Numbered from the stretch's first letter, positions 1 to 11,147 are shown. The stretch is 64,000 nt of DNA from Bacteroidaceae bacterium (GCA_017531985.1 JAFXJY010000021.1:1-64000), one strand, 5' to 3'. Notes: generated by a model not told the origin, from the letters alone. Numbers and translations: made by a program.

Positions 1-1
1 C

Positions 2-3000
2 GATGTTAAAGCCGGTACTGCTCAATCGCTCGATGCTCAAACTATTGAATTGGGCGGAACTAATGCGGCTTGCAGCGAATGGACCGAAGTGAAATATACT
101 TTCACTCCCGAGGCTGACGGTGAATATTGCTTCTCTATTTCGTTCAAAGAGACTGCAAGTTTCCGCGATTGCGGTAACATCGCTATCGATGACGTTACTA
201 TCACCGGCTATGCTCCTGCCGAAGGTGGTGAGACTCCTATTGTTCCCGTTGAACTGACAGTTACCCCTGCCACAACCGAAGAGCCTACTATCTTCGTAGG
301 CGAAACATACACTACAACTGTGAATGTGAAGGCTGCTAATCTTATAGGCGACATCACCGTACAAAACATCTCATCGGAAGAGCTTACAGTCGATGTAGAG
401 ACCATTCCTATGGCCGATGCCATGAGCGAAGAAGGTTACACCCTTACACTCACTGCCACTCCGGCTGCTACTACAAGTACCGGTGCTACATTTGAATTGG
501 CAGCTGAGAACCTTGAAACTCTTATGGAGGTTGCCTTGACATGGAAGGCTATCGAACGTGCTACAATCACACTCTCGACCGATAAGGTAGAGATGGGTAA
601 GGTATATGTAGGTGACACTTACACTACAACTGTAAATGTGAAGGCCACCAACCTTGTAGCCGACATCGCTGTGGAAAATATCTCGAACGAAGTATTGACA
701 ACAAATGTTGCTGCTATTCCTATGGCTGAGGCTATGAGCGAGACTGGTTATGACCTCGTTGTAACTATCGTTCCTGCCGATACCGAACTGACCGGTGCTA
801 CATTTGAGTTGAATACCACTAACTTGAAAGAAGCCGGTAACGTAGCTCTCGAATGGAATGCCGTACAACCCGTAGAGGTTGTATTGACACCTGCCTCATA
901 CGAGTTGACCGATGCTTTCGTAGGCGATACTTACACTACTATCGTAAATGTGAAAGCTGCCAACCTTGTAGGTGACATTGCAATAGAGAACATTTCGTCA
1001 GCCGAAATGACAGTAGCCGTAGAGACCATTCCTATGGCCGAAGCTATGAGCGAGACTGGTTATGACCTCGAAATCACTATGGTTCCCGCAACAACCGAAG
1101 CTACAACAGCTACCCTCTCACTTGTTGCCGAAAACTTGAAAGAAACAGCTACATGGAATGCATCATGGACAGCCATTGAGCATGCCGTTGTAACCGTTTC
1201 ACCCGAAATAGAAGAACTAGAAGAAGCTATCTTGGGTCGCAAGTACACAGTAGAAGTTAACGTCAAGGCTACCGGTCTTGTAGGTGATATAAACGTTGCC
1301 AACAGAACAGCCGGTGATTACCAAAACGATGTTACCTTGGGAACAGATGTTATACCCATGGCCGACGCTATGAGTGAGGAAGGTTATAATCTCCAATTGG
1401 TTGTAACACCCACAGTAATGGGTCGTGCATCTATTATTATCGAACTTAGCACTGCGAACGAGACTGATGCAGCCTACTATTTGTTGCAATGGAACGCAAC
1501 TACCGGTATGGAGCTTCTCGAACCCAACCAAGATAACTACACAACAGCTATCGAGGTTCCCTATTTCAACACATTCGATAACTACGATAATGACTACGAC
1601 GGTACAACAGTCGTACCCAAAGGATGGGCAACCGTAGGTAGCTATCCTTTCTTCACAGCAGCCATCCAAGATCTTGATGCCGTAACAGGCAACTACTACT
1701 TGGTAGCCGATGAGTCGACTCTCGACAATCGTGATGACCGCTTGTACACTCCCTTCTTCCGTCTCAGCACCGACTACGAGTACACCATCTCTTACTACTT
1801 GTACATGCCCGGTAATTCAGGCGGTGGCATATTGAGAGCTACCGATCTTCAAGTAACCGTAGGTACTGAGCAAGATTTCGACTTCCATCCTGTTACAATG
1901 ATGACAGTAGTAGACGAGTCGATAGGCGAATGGGTAAAACAAGAGTTTACATTCAAGCCACAAATAAGCGGTGCATATTGCTTTGCATTCACACTGAACA
2001 CCGATGTTAACTACTCGGGAATGGTAGCCATTGAAGACTTCAACATCACAGCTCCCGGTCTCATGCATCGTCCTACTCCCGCATTTGCATTCGGCGGATT
2101 GTTTGAAATCATGGAAAGCAAGATGGTAGTATTCGAGGGACAAATGGTAGAACTTACCAACTTGTCGAAAGATGCCGAAAGCTACCAATGGGAAGTTACA
2201 TTCCCCAATGGTGAAACTTACTACTCGGAGGAAGAAACTCCCTCATTCGAGTTCAACCAATCGGGTGAATACAGCGTGAAATTGACAGCTACCAATGCTC
2301 GTGCATCTCGCTCAACAAGCCGTTCGGTATCGGTTGAGTACATCAACTACAAATCGGACAACCTCTCTATCATGACATGGAACCCCATTCAAGATGGTCT
2401 GTTAGAGCGTGGATTGATACCTGCCTTCGATGGAGACGGTAACGAGGAACACAACTATGACTTCGTAACCGGTTACAATCGCTACTATCACAAGTTTGCC
2501 GAGCGTTTCGAACTGCCCGAGGGTACACAACTGGGTATTACAGTTCTCAACACATGGATGGCACACTACAAGAACTGTGCATTCACATCGGGTTATGATA
2601 GTGAAAAACCATTTGAGATTGTATTCTACGGTGAGACCGATGGAAAACTCGACGAGAACAAAGTATTCGGTCGCGTAACTTCAACACTGAAAGAAGTATT
2701 TGGCAATACAGGTATTGGTTCGGGTGCCGGTGAAGGTCGCACAGTCAACTTCCTCGAATTGCTGGGTGAAGCTGTTGAAGTAGAAGGCACATTCTATCTC
2801 GCCTTCGAGTTTGCAAGCAACATGGTTATTACAGCTTATGACCCCAACTTAGGTCGTTCTTACTTTGCAACCAACGTTGTGAAACATGCCACCGAGAAGT
2901 CGACTCTCTACGTTAAGCCTGTGGCAGTTCCCGATAATGCAACTATAACTGCCGATGGTAACTGGTACACTGTTGACCAACTTGACAACACCAAGAAAGG

Positions 3001-3277
3001 TCTGGGTGCATACTTTATCCTCTGGGCTAAGAGCCAAAGTGGCAACATGGCTATCAACGCCAACGGCGATGTAGTATTTGCCCTGTACATGGACGGTGAT
3101 AACCTCAACGTAAGCGGTACAGTAGCCGGCGAGGAAGTTCGCATCTACGACGTTAACGGTATGTTGGTAACAAGCGTAATGGGTCAAGAGAACACAACTG
3201 TTATACCGGTAGCCAATCTTAATGATGGTGTTTACATCGTAAATACAATAACCGGAACAGGTAAGTTTGTTAAATAA
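2..3277 (+). CDS. T9SS cargo protein with four ~104-residue repeats, PKD-like domain and sorting tail; 5' truncated by window
   Basis: The reading frame is open from base 2, so the true start and signal peptide lie outside the window. The visible ~1091 residues hold a short beta-rich piece, then four repeats of about 104 residues (DNA about 250-1503). Each repeat carries a YTTTVNVKA-like strand and the signature IPMA(D/E)AMSE(E/T)GY. Next come a choice-of-anchor-like jelly-roll region with a GWATVGSYPFF motif, a PKD-like domain (around base 2090-2335), a further beta-rich region, and a C-terminal sorting domain ending GVYIVNTITGTGKFVK. By family knowledge this tail sends a protein through T9SS to the surface or outside. 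No catalytic motif is visible; an adhesin or structural surface role is inference. A strong terminator follows the stop. Confidence 0.85.
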   Translation, partial: DVKAGTAQSLDAQTIELGGTNAACSEWTEVKYTFTPEADGEYCFSISFKETASFRDCGNIAIDDVTITGYAPAEGGETPIVPVELTVTPATTEEPTIFVGETYTTTVNVKAANLIGDITVQNISSEELTVDVETIPMADAMSEEGYTLTLTATPAATTSTGATFELAAENLETLMEVALTWKAIERATITLSTDKVEMGKVYVGDTYTTTVNVKATNLVADIAVENISNEVLTTNVAAIPMAEAMSETGYDLVVTIVPADTELTGATFELNTTNLKEAGNVALEWNAVQPVEVVLTPASYELTDAFVGDTYTTIVNVKAANLVGDIAIENISSAEMTVAVETIPMAEAMSETGYDLEITMVPATTEATTATLSLVAENLKETATWNASWTAIEHAVVTVSPEIEELEEAILGRKYTVEVNVKATGLVGDINVANRTAGDYQNDVTLGTDVIPMADAMSEEGYNLQLVVTPTVMGRASIIIELSTANETDAAYYLLQWNATTGMELLEPNQDNYTTAIEVPYFNTFDNYDNDYDGTTVVPKGWATVGSYPFFTAAIQDLDAVTGNYYLVADESTLDNRDDRLYTPFFRLSTDYEYTISYYLYMPGNSGGGILRATDLQVTVGTEQDFDFHPVTMMTVVDESIGEWVKQEFTFKPQISGAYCFAFTLNTDVNYSGMVAIEDFNITAPGLMHRPTPAFAFGGLFEIMESKMVVFEGQMVELTNLSKDAESYQWEVTFPNGETYYSEEETPSFEFNQSGEYSVKLTATNARASRSTSRSVSVEYINYKSDNLSIMTWNPIQDGLLERGLIPAFDGDGNEEHNYDFVTGYNRYYHKFAERFELPEGTQLGITVLNTWMAHYKNCAFTSGYDSEKPFEIVFYGETDGKLDENKVFGRVTSTLKEVFGNTGIGSGAGEGRTVNFLELLGEAVEVEGTFYLAFEFASNMVITAYDPNLGRSYFATNVVKHATEKSTLYVKPVAVPDNATITADGNWYTVDQLDNTKKGLGAYFILWAKSQSGNMAINANGDVVFALYMDGDNLNVSGTVAGEEVRIYDVNGMLVTSVMGQENTTVIPVANLNDGVYIVNTITGTGKFVK
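250..1503 (+). repeat. Four tandem in-gene repeats (~310 bp each)
   Basis: The copies lie at about 250-562, 563-870, 871-1188 and 1189-1503, all in one frame of the surface protein gene. They share a start of the type VGDTYTTTVNVKA, the core GDI.V.N, and IPMA.AMSE.GY. Copies 1 to 3 are most alike. Copy 4 has diverged and carries a short insertion before its IPMA motif. The pattern suggests Ig-like beta-sandwich modules made by intragenic duplication; unequal recombination could change the copy number. Confidence 0.8.
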
Positions 3278-3301
3278 ATGACTATTGGTTAATTAATCCT
3301 T

Positions 3302-3356
3302 CAAAAGACGCATCTAACATCTATGACAATAGAGATGGGTGCGTCTTTTGATTTTT
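3302..3356 (+). terminator. Intrinsic terminator after repeat protein gene
   Basis: The arms at 3302-3312 and 3340-3350 (CAAAAGACGCA and its complement) form an 11-bp stem. The loop between them can fold further, and a T-run follows at 3352-3356. It lies 24 bases after the stop at 3277 and ends just before the next start, so it probably separates the two T9SS genes. Confidence 0.8.
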
Positions 3357-3367
3357 AGCGAAACAAG

Positions 3368-6193
3368 ATGAGACTAAACAGTAAAAGACTCTTGGCTCTT
3401 CTATGCATGGTAATTATTTCCCACACCATGGCCAAGGCAGTACCGGCTTATCCCGGAGCAATCAAGACAACACAGCCCGATGGGACTGTTATAGAAATAG
3501 TATTGCAAGGCGATGAATATTGTAACTGGGCTCGAACTACCGATGGTTACACTCTGCTGCGAAATGATGACAATTACTGGACATTGGCATGTCACAACGA
3601 TGAAGGTCAACTGGTGGCATCAAAACACATCTTCCGCAACAATAGCGAAATAGCATCTGCCAACAACATTGAACGTGGACTTCAATTTACTAACCAACAA
3701 CTTGCCGAAGCCCATAAAAAGAGACTTAATAGAAGAAACAAAAATGGATCAGACCTACAAGTTGATGGCACATTCCCCTCGAAGGGAGAGAACAAGTTGC
3801 TGCTGCTCATGGTCAATTTTAGCGACACCGAGACAACATATACACAGGAAGACTTCAACAAGTTGATGAATGAAGAGAACTATAAAGGCATTGGCAGTTT
3901 CCGCGATTTCTACCTCGAAAACTCATATGGACAACTCGACATCACCACAGTAGTTACTCGTTGGGTTACATTACCCTACACCAAGGATTATTACGGCTCG
4001 GAACGAGCAATAGAAATCATACAGAACGGATTGAACATCATCGATGATGAAATAAACTTGGCCGACTTTGATAACGACGGTGATGGCATATTGGATGGAC
4101 TGGCAGTCATACACCAAGGAACCGGACAAGAGGCATCGGGTAACACCAACGAGATATGGTCGCACAGCAGTACGATATATGGTATGTCTTTTGATGGCAT
4201 ACAAGTACGCCGATACACCATCGAGCCTGAGTTGCTCAACAACCAAGGAGATATGACCGAAATCGGTGTGATATGCCATGAATTCGGACACAACTTAGGA
4301 GCTCCCGATTTCTATGACACTGACTACTACTCCTCCGATGGCAATTTCCCCGGCACCGGTGTGTGGGACTTGATGGCATCGGGAGCATGGAACGGTGTAA
4401 ACGGTGATCGTCCTGCCGGTATCAACATGTGGCAAAAGATACAATGTGGATGGGTAACACCCACTTTATTGGAGAGCAACACAAGCATCACCGATATGAA
4501 ACCCGCACACAGCGACCCTGTTGCCTATCGCTTCGACACCACCGTACCGGGCGAATATTTCATCCTCGAAAATCGCCAACAAGCCGGAAACTTTGATGTT
4601 GCACTACCCGGACACGGACTACTGGTATATCATGCCAATGATGCTATGATAAAATCCTCCGTTGCCAATAATACTGTCAACACCACTTATCCGCAAGCAA
4701 TGTATTTAGTGTGTGCAGGAGCCGGTGAAGACCCCTCGAAATACAGCTCGTCTTATGGTAATGTCGATGGTCCTTCTACCCCCTTCCCCGGAGCATCAAA
4801 AGAGAATACGTTCAGCGATTCAACACTCCCATCAACTCGCTCTATCAGCGGTCGAAACAGCTATAAATCCTTGCACAACATACAAGAGAGTGGCGATGGA
4901 CTTATCAGCTTCGAATTTACCAATGCCGGAGCACCCACCGCACCCATTAACTTGACAGCTCGTAATGAAAAAGGTGCTGTTTACCTATCGTGGGAGATGC
5001 CACAAGGTGTAGAGGGAGTGGTGAGCTTCAACGTCTATCGCGACCAGATACTTCTGGCAAATACCAATAAATATGAATACATCGACACCAATCTAAGCAA
5101 TGCCGAATATGTGACCTACTATGTCGATGCCGTATATAGCAACGGACTTATTTCGCCCTATATTGAGACATCGACCCGAGTTCCTGTCAACTTTGTTACC
5201 GACATAGAGGCCATCGTTAGAGATCAAGAGGTGGAACTCAACTGGAAAATAGAGTCAAATTTGACACGCATGACCGACATTCAAGCCGAATACACATTCC
5301 TCGATTACGAAGTTTCAAAACTCGATTATGTACATCGTTACCGTGTCGAAGATTTACAACTGTACAAAGGATATAAAATAAAGAAAATCGCATATCTGCC
5401 CTATCAAGCTCAGAAGGATATGACCATCACTCTACGCGTGTGGGAAGCCGAGCCGGGTGGTGCCAATCCTACTATCGTATCGGAACGTGTCGTTAAAGAA
5501 TATGGTACTGCTGTGTGGAATACTACATTACTCACCAAGAGTGTAGAGATTACCGGAGAAAAGGAATTGTGGATAGGACTTTACTGTCAATCTTCTACCG
5601 GCTCAATACGCCTGCTCACCGACCAAGGGCCGGTCGTTGAAGAATATGGTAACTGGGTGCGATTGAACAACGGTGAGTGGGAAGCCGATAAATTTACAGC
5701 CGGCAACTTCTTCCTTTACGTTCCTCTCAGCGAACCGGAAGTGGGCGATGTGAATGAAATATCTGATTCCGGTACTCTATTCAACCCCTATTTAGATATG
5801 TTATTCCCCACGGGTTATGTCATATATCGCGACGAACAATTGCTTGCATGGACCGATAGTCGCAAGTATATCGACCACTCACCTCTTTCGAGTTTGCACA
5901 CATATAGCATTGCCAGCCTATACCGTGGCAACAACGAATCGATAGCAATACCCATAGAGGTCATTTACAACGGCAGCAAGGCAATAGAGGTCAACGATGA
6001 GAAACCCATACAAGCGATTGTAAGAAACCAAGCTGTTATTTTACCATCATACGAAGGCAACCTATTGATAACCGACATGATGGGACGTGTGGTATATAAC
6101 AGCTACTACACCGGTCAGGAAAGCATTGGTTTACATCAAGGTGTCTATATCTTGAAAGCCGGAAATTATGTTGATAAAGTGATGGTTAGATAA
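3368..6193 (+). CDS. M6-family secreted metalloprotease with T9SS sorting tail
   Basis: This 941-residue protein begins with a signal peptide (MRLNSKRLLALLCMVIISHT, then AKA). The zinc-binding motif HEFGHNLGAPD spans residues 304-314: His304 and His308 are ligands, Glu305 is the general base, and Asp314 fits the extended HExxHxxGxxD pattern of M6 (immune inhibitor A-like) peptidases. An Asp-rich stretch DFDNDGDGILDG precedes it and may bind calcium. Fibronectin-like and jelly-roll modules follow. The C-terminus (GVYILKAGNYVDKVMVR) is a T9SS type A-like tail. Protein substrates outside the cell are inferred from the family. The start at 3368 is the ATG directly in front of the signal peptide. 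Confidence 0.9.
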   Translation: MRLNSKRLLALLCMVIISHTMAKAVPAYPGAIKTTQPDGTVIEIVLQGDEYCNWARTTDGYTLLRNDDNYWTLACHNDEGQLVASKHIFRNNSEIASANNIERGLQFTNQQLAEAHKKRLNRRNKNGSDLQVDGTFPSKGENKLLLLMVNFSDTETTYTQEDFNKLMNEENYKGIGSFRDFYLENSYGQLDITTVVTRWVTLPYTKDYYGSERAIEIIQNGLNIIDDEINLADFDNDGDGILDGLAVIHQGTGQEASGNTNEIWSHSSTIYGMSFDGIQVRRYTIEPELLNNQGDMTEIGVICHEFGHNLGAPDFYDTDYYSSDGNFPGTGVWDLMASGAWNGVNGDRPAGINMWQKIQCGWVTPTLLESNTSITDMKPAHSDPVAYRFDTTVPGEYFILENRQQAGNFDVALPGHGLLVYHANDAMIKSSVANNTVNTTYPQAMYLVCAGAGEDPSKYSSSYGNVDGPSTPFPGASKENTFSDSTLPSTRSISGRNSYKSLHNIQESGDGLISFEFTNAGAPTAPINLTARNEKGAVYLSWEMPQGVEGVVSFNVYRDQILLANTNKYEYIDTNLSNAEYVTYYVDAVYSNGLISPYIETSTRVPVNFVTDIEAIVRDQEVELNWKIESNLTRMTDIQAEYTFLDYEVSKLDYVHRYRVEDLQLYKGYKIKKIAYLPYQAQKDMTITLRVWEAEPGGANPTIVSERVVKEYGTAVWNTTLLTKSVEITGEKELWIGLYCQSSTGSIRLLTDQGPVVEEYGNWVRLNNGEWEADKFTAGNFFLYVPLSEPEVGDVNEISDSGTLFNPYLDMLFPTGYVIYRDEQLLAWTDSRKYIDHSPLSSLHTYSIASLYRGNNESIAIPIEVIYNGSKAIEVNDEKPIQAIVRNQAVILPSYEGNLLITDMMGRVVYNSYYTGQESIGLHQGVYILKAGNYVDKVMVR

Positions 6194-6222
6194 TCTATCC
6201 ATATATCACTGAGACCATAAAC

Positions 6223-6259
6223 AACAAGAGGGTGCGAGTCAGACTCGCACCCTCTTGTT
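6223..6259. terminator. Bidirectional terminator between convergent M6 protease and infB
   Basis: An 18-bp perfect inverted repeat has arms 6223-6240 and 6242-6259 around a GCGAGTC-A-GACTCGC centre. It lies 30 bases after the + strand protease stop and 21 bases after the - strand infB stop. The outer AAC/GTT pairs supply T-rich tails on both strands, as expected for a shared terminator. Confidence 0.85.
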
Positions 6260-6279
6260 TATCATAGCAGTAATAATGA

Positions 6280-9156
6280 TTACAGACTCTTCTTCACTTC
6301 CACTTCTTCGTAGGCCTCGACAAGGTCACCCACTTTCACGTCATTATAGTTGGTGATGTTAAGACCGCACTCATATCCGGTAAGCACCTCTTTTACATCA
6401 TCCTTGAAACGCTTGAGCGAACCGAGTTCACCGGTATAAATAACAATACCATCGCGAATGAGACGCACACGGGCCGAACGACGCAATTTTCCTTCCTTAA
6501 CCACACATCCGGCAATGGTTCCCACTTTCGAGATGTGGAATGTCTCGCGTACCTCGGCAGTACCGATAATCTCCTCGCGAACTTCGGGCGAAAGCATACC
6601 CTCCATGGCAGCCTTAACCTGCTCGATAGCATCGTAGATAATCGAATACATGCGAACATCGACACCCTCTTTCTCGGCCAATCGGCGAGCTGCTACCGAA
6701 GGACGCACTTGGAAACCTACGATAATGGCATTAGATGCTGCTGCAAGGATAATATCCGATTCTGAAATCTGTCCTACGGCTTTGTGTAGCACGTTGACTT
6801 GAATTTGCTCGGTCGACAACTTTATCAGCGAGTCGGTCAATGCCTCTACCGAACCGTCCACATCACCTTTGACAATGATGTTAAGCTCTTGGAAACCTCC
6901 TACGGCAATACGGCGACCTATATCGTCGAGTGTGAGAAGTTTCTGTGTACGCAATCCTTGCTCACGTTGCAGTTGTTCACGCTTGTTGGCTATCTCACGA
7001 GCTTCTTGCTCAGTCTCCATCACATTGAATGTATCACCGGCTTGAGGTGCTCCATTGAGACCGAGAATAAGTACCGGCTCGGCAGGGCCGGCCTCTTGTA
7101 TGCGTTGGTTACGCTCATTGAACATCGCTTTGATGCGACCATGATGAGTTCCTGCCAACACAATATCACCCATACGCAACGTACCATTCTGTACTAATAC
7201 AGTGGCAACATATCCGCGTCCTTTATCAAGAGTCGACTCAATAATAGAACCCACGGCACGACGATTGGGGTTGGCTTTGAGTTCAAGCATTTCAGCTTCC
7301 AAGAGTACTTTTTCGAGCAGTTCATCTACTCCGGTACCTTTCTTCGCCGATATATCGTGCGACTGGTACTTACCACCCCATTCCTCTACAAGATAGTTCA
7401 TGGCAGCAAGTGCCTCTTTAATCTTATCGGGGTTGGCAGTAGGTTTATCCACTTTGTTAATGGCAAATACAATGGGTACACCGGCAGCCGATGCGTGATT
7501 AATAGCTTCGACTGTTTGAGGCATGACATTATCGTCGGCTGCTACTATAATGATGGCAATGTCGGTAATTTTCGCACCACGGGCACGCATGGCGGTAAAG
7601 GCTTCGTGACCGGGGGTATCAAGGAATGTGATGTGACGACCATCATCGAGTGTAACATTATAAGCTCCAATGTGCTGCGTAATACCACCAGCCTCTCCGG
7701 CTATAACATTGGCATTGCGTATATAGTCGAGCAACGAAGTTTTACCATGATCGACGTGACCCATTACGGTAACGATGGGTGGACGTTGCATCAACTCATC
7801 GGGATCATCAACTTCCTCGGCAATGGCCTCGGACACTTCGGCACTTACATACTCGGTCTGGAAGCCAAATTCTTCGGCTACGATATTGATTGTTTCAGCA
7901 TCAAGGCGTTGGTTGATTGAAACCATAATACCAAGACTCATACAAGTACCTATAACCTTGTTGATGGGTACATCCATCATCGAAGCCAAGTCGTTAGCTG
8001 TAACGAACTCTGTGAGTTTAAGTATACGGCTTTCGGCAAGTTCTTGTTCAACACGCTCTTGCTCACGATTGGAGAAAGCCTCGCGTTTTTCTTTACGCCA
8101 CTTGGCACCTTTTTTGTTGACACCTTTCTGCGTCAGTCGGGCAAGCGTCTCTTTTATCTGCTTTTGTACGTCTTCTTCGTTTACTTCGGCCTTGATAGGA
8201 CGCTTAGGCTGCTTCTTATCTTTGTTATTTTTCTTATTGTTGTTATTGGCATTGTTATTGCCCGGTTGATTGTTCTTACGCTCGGGGTTGGTGTTTATGG
8301 TCGATGCTGTTTTCTCTATGTCGACACGATCTTTGTTGATACGTTTGCGTTTTTTACGTTCACCACTTGCTGCAACACCGCTATTAGCTGCTGCATTGTT
8401 TACTTGTTGCTTGGCTTCACGTTCCTTACGACGCTCCTCCTTGGTTTTTTTCTTGGGACGAGTCTGCTGGTTAAGGCTATCAAGGTCGATGCGACCCAGC
8501 ACTTGTGGCTTGGGTGCAGCATCAACTCGGCTCAACGAGAACACCTCTTTCTTGGCTTCGGGAGCAGGTTCCTGAGGCTTTTCAACTTTCGCTACCGGTT
8601 GAGGTTGCTGTTGAACTGTGGGTTCGGGGGTGGGTTTCGTTGCAGGTTCTTCCTTTTTAGCAACCGGCTTTTCTTCCTTTTGTGCGGTCGGTTGTTTCTT
8701 TACTTCCTCTTGCTCTTTGCGAGGTTGTTCAGCAGGCTTTTCTTCAATAGGTTTTACCTCAACGGGAGTCTCTTTCGGCTCCACAACGGGAGCAGATATA
8801 GGCTCTTTCTTGGGTTCTTCCTTTTGAGGTTGAGGCTTGACCGGTTGAGTAGTAGAGGGTTTGTTGTCCAAGTCGATCGTACGCAAGATACGGGGCTTTT
8901 TCTCTTCAACCTCAGCGGTGATAGAGGGCTTTTCGACATGGGCGGGACGCTTGTGTCGTTCAAGGCTGATGTTATCCGATTCTTTTTTCTGTATTTTATC
9001 GGGTGCAAATTCCTTGACCAACAAGTCGTAATGTTCGTCACTGATTTTTGTATTGGGGCTTGCTTCTATCTCTACCCCTTTCTTTTGCAGGAATTTGACA
9101 ATTGTATCAATTCCCACATTTAAGTCTCTTACTACTTTATTTAACCTTACTGACAT
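6280..9156 (-). CDS. infB: Translation initiation factor IF-2
   Basis: This 958-residue GTPase brings initiator fMet-tRNA to the 30S subunit and promotes subunit joining. An IF2 N-terminal module (residues 1-54) is followed by a long disordered stretch rich in Pro, Glu, Lys and Asn (about 55-330). A second N-terminal module comes next. The G domain then shows G1 GHVDHGKT at 466-473, G3 DTPGHEAF, G4 NKVDKP and G5 SAKKG. Domains II to IV complete the C-terminus. It is the last gene of rimP-nusA-infB, 62 bases after nusA. The large antisense frames opposite the linker arise from its biased composition. Confidence 0.98.
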   Translation of the reverse strand: MSVRLNKVVRDLNVGIDTIVKFLQKKGVEIEASPNTKISDEHYDLLVKEFAPDKIQKKESDNISLERHKRPAHVEKPSITAEVEEKKPRILRTIDLDNKPSTTQPVKPQPQKEEPKKEPISAPVVEPKETPVEVKPIEEKPAEQPRKEQEEVKKQPTAQKEEKPVAKKEEPATKPTPEPTVQQQPQPVAKVEKPQEPAPEAKKEVFSLSRVDAAPKPQVLGRIDLDSLNQQTRPKKKTKEERRKEREAKQQVNNAAANSGVAASGERKKRKRINKDRVDIEKTASTINTNPERKNNQPGNNNANNNNKKNNKDKKQPKRPIKAEVNEEDVQKQIKETLARLTQKGVNKKGAKWRKEKREAFSNREQERVEQELAESRILKLTEFVTANDLASMMDVPINKVIGTCMSLGIMVSINQRLDAETINIVAEEFGFQTEYVSAEVSEAIAEEVDDPDELMQRPPIVTVMGHVDHGKTSLLDYIRNANVIAGEAGGITQHIGAYNVTLDDGRHITFLDTPGHEAFTAMRARGAKITDIAIIIVAADDNVMPQTVEAINHASAAGVPIVFAINKVDKPTANPDKIKEALAAMNYLVEEWGGKYQSHDISAKKGTGVDELLEKVLLEAEMLELKANPNRRAVGSIIESTLDKGRGYVATVLVQNGTLRMGDIVLAGTHHGRIKAMFNERNQRIQEAGPAEPVLILGLNGAPQAGDTFNVMETEQEAREIANKREQLQREQGLRTQKLLTLDDIGRRIAVGGFQELNIIVKGDVDGSVEALTDSLIKLSTEQIQVNVLHKAVGQISESDIILAAASNAIIVGFQVRPSVAARRLAEKEGVDVRMYSIIYDAIEQVKAAMEGMLSPEVREEIIGTAEVRETFHISKVGTIAGCVVKEGKLRRSARVRLIRDGIVIYTGELGSLKRFKDDVKEVLTGYECGLNITNYNDVKVGDLVEAYEEVEVKKSL

Positions 9157-9218
9157 AGAGTTCTATTACTGATTAAAAAAATATGGTAATTTCGCCGCAC
9201 TCGTTATTATGATACTGC

Positions 9219-10658
9219 TTAATCCTCAAACTCGGCACGGAGTATTTCGAGAACTTCGTCGACGGTATCTTCTTCCAAGTCGGCCTTGTCAATGAGTTCT
9301 TCTCGCGAACGAGCCAACACTCCCTTGGCGGTCTTACAACCTATCTTTTTGAGAGCATCTATTACCCATTGATCTATTTCGTTGGCAAACTCGTCAAGGA
9401 ACACATCCTCTTCATTGCTGAAGAATGCTTTCACTTGTTCTATGATACTGTGGTCGAGACCGGTCTTAGCTGCAAGTTCATCAGTTGCCGTATTGTTGAT
9501 GCTAAGGTCGGTTGTGTAACCTGCTGCCATGAATGCATTGATAGCTTCGGTGCTTATCTCGCCATCATATTTATCGAGCGTTATTCCTACTGCCTCCTCG
9601 CCTTCTTGTTTCATGCGACACACTTCGATATCATAACCGGTAAGTTTCATGGCGAGACGTATGTTCAATCCATTCTTACCGATGGCCAATGATACTTCTT
9701 TCGAGTCGTTGAGATAGACCGAGGCTCGCTTGTTTTCTTCATCGACCTCAATCGATGCTATCTTGGCAGGACTAAGTGCTCGTTGTATGAAAAGTGATGG
9801 ATTGGACGTGTAGTTGATAACATCGATATTCTCATTACGCAACTCACGCACGATTCCATGTATACGCGAACCTTTTACACCCACACATGCACCTACGGGA
9901 TCGATGCGATCATCATACGACTCTACGGCTATCTTAGCACGCTCACCGGGAATGCGGGCTATGGCACGAATGAGGATGAGTCCGTCGTGTATCTCGGGAA
10001 CTTCCAACTCGAAGAGACGACGCAAGAAATCGTTGGATGTACGAGAAACAATAATCTTTGGGTTGTTATTCTTGTTCTCGACATCGAGTACGATAGCTCT
10101 CACAGTGTCACCTTTGCGATAAAAATCGGTGGGTATTTGCTCCTCCTTGGGAAGTTGTATTTCGTTGTTCTCATCATCGACGAGCAACATCTCCTTTTTC
10201 CATATCTGATATACCTCGGCACTGATAAGTTCTCCAATACGGTCTTTATAGGTGTTGTAAAGAGAGTCCTTCTGCAAGTCGAGGATTTTCGAGGCTAATG
10301 TCTGACGCAGGTTTAAGATGGCTCGGCGACCAAACTTCTCGAAGAATACTTCATCGGTAACATCTTCGCCCACTTCAAAGTCAGGGTCGATGGCTTTTGC
10401 CTCACTAAGTGAAATTTGCATATTAGGATTGGTAACAGCACCATCTTCAACGATTTCACGGTTACGCCATATTTCGAAGTCACCTTTCTTGGGGTTTACG
10501 ATTACGTCAAAGTTTTCGTCAGTACCAAACATCTTGGCAAGGACATTGCGGAACGACTCTTCCAAGACGCTTATCATTGTAGTCTCTTCTATGTTCTTGA
10601 GGTTCTTAAACTCAGAGAACGTATCTACCATGCTGATGGTTTCTGCTTTTTTAGCCAT
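9219..10658 (-). CDS. nusA: Transcription termination/antitermination factor NusA
   Basis: This 479-residue RNA polymerase-binding factor modulates pausing, intrinsic termination and antitermination. The order seen is an N-terminal polymerase-binding domain (about 1-130), an S1 domain (containing KGDTVRAIVLDVE), and two KH domains (GVKGSRIHGIVREL and IGKNGLNIRLAMKL motifs). The C-terminal region is acidic and helix-hairpin-helix-like (IDALKKIGCKTAKGVLA). It starts 5 bases after rimP. In E. coli NusA autoregulates this operon, which makes the terminator-like leader hairpin at 11148-11177 noteworthy. Confidence 0.98.
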   Translation of the reverse strand: MAKKAETISMVDTFSEFKNLKNIEETTMISVLEESFRNVLAKMFGTDENFDVIVNPKKGDFEIWRNREIVEDGAVTNPNMQISLSEAKAIDPDFEVGEDVTDEVFFEKFGRRAILNLRQTLASKILDLQKDSLYNTYKDRIGELISAEVYQIWKKEMLLVDDENNEIQLPKEEQIPTDFYRKGDTVRAIVLDVENKNNNPKIIVSRTSNDFLRRLFELEVPEIHDGLILIRAIARIPGERAKIAVESYDDRIDPVGACVGVKGSRIHGIVRELRNENIDVINYTSNPSLFIQRALSPAKIASIEVDEENKRASVYLNDSKEVSLAIGKNGLNIRLAMKLTGYDIEVCRMKQEGEEAVGITLDKYDGEISTEAINAFMAAGYTTDLSINNTATDELAAKTGLDHSIIEQVKAFFSNEEDVFLDEFANEIDQWVIDALKKIGCKTAKGVLARSREELIDKADLEEDTVDEVLEILRAEFED

Positions 10659-10663
10659 ATTGT

Positions 10664-11131
10664 TTACTTAAATCTGATTAGATATTTAGTGTATTTAATT
10701 TCTTCATAAGTGAGAGGTATATCTTCTTCGACCTCTATCTTGCGTTTGCTGCCCTCGGGCTTTACCTTCTTGGTGATAGTGAGGGTGAATGACAGCTCGT
10801 CACAATCCTTCAACACGCCTGTGAGTTTGCGACCATCGCGTGTCAACACCTCTACCTCGTTTCCTATATTTTTACGATATTGTGCTACTACCTTAAAGGG
10901 CGAAGTTATTCCTGCCGAGCCAACCTCAAGTTCGTAATCCTCTACATCACGATCGAGTTTCGACTCAATGAATCGATGCAACTTTTCGCATCGTTCTATA
11001 TCCACTCCCTCTTCATTGTCTATCTCCACAACAATGTTATTGCCGGGATGCACCATAACATCCACAACAAAGCAATCGCTGTCGCGTAAGCCTTCGGCTA
11101 CTATCTCTTGTATTATACTCTTCTCTATCAT
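10664..11131 (-). CDS. rimP: Ribosome maturation factor RimP
   Basis: This 155-residue protein of the RimP (YhbC) family is needed for 30S subunit maturation. Family features include VVDVMVHPGNNIVVEID near the N-terminus, the LEVGSAGI motif (usually LEVSSPG), and a C-terminal SH3-like domain that ends near KYTKYLIRFK. I chose ATG 11131 (MIEKSIIQ). The longer frame to 11146 would use TTG and lies close to the T-run of the leader hairpin. It is the first gene of the rimP-nusA-infB operon. Confidence 0.93.
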   Translation of the reverse strand: MIEKSIIQEIVAEGLRDSDCFVVDVMVHPGNNIVVEIDNEEGVDIERCEKLHRFIESKLDRDVEDYELEVGSAGITSPFKVVAQYRKNIGNEVEVLTRDGRKLTGVLKDCDELSFTLTITKKVKPEGSKRKIEVEEDIPLTYEEIKYTKYLIRFK

Positions 11132-11147
11132 AGTTAAAAGTCCCAAG

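Noticed and set aside
8044-9123. A 359-codon + strand frame opposite infB
   Set aside because: It is antisense to the Pro/Glu/Lys-rich linker of IF-2. Its composition (Phe, Leu, Arg runs) is the mirror of that linker, and it has no domain or promoter.
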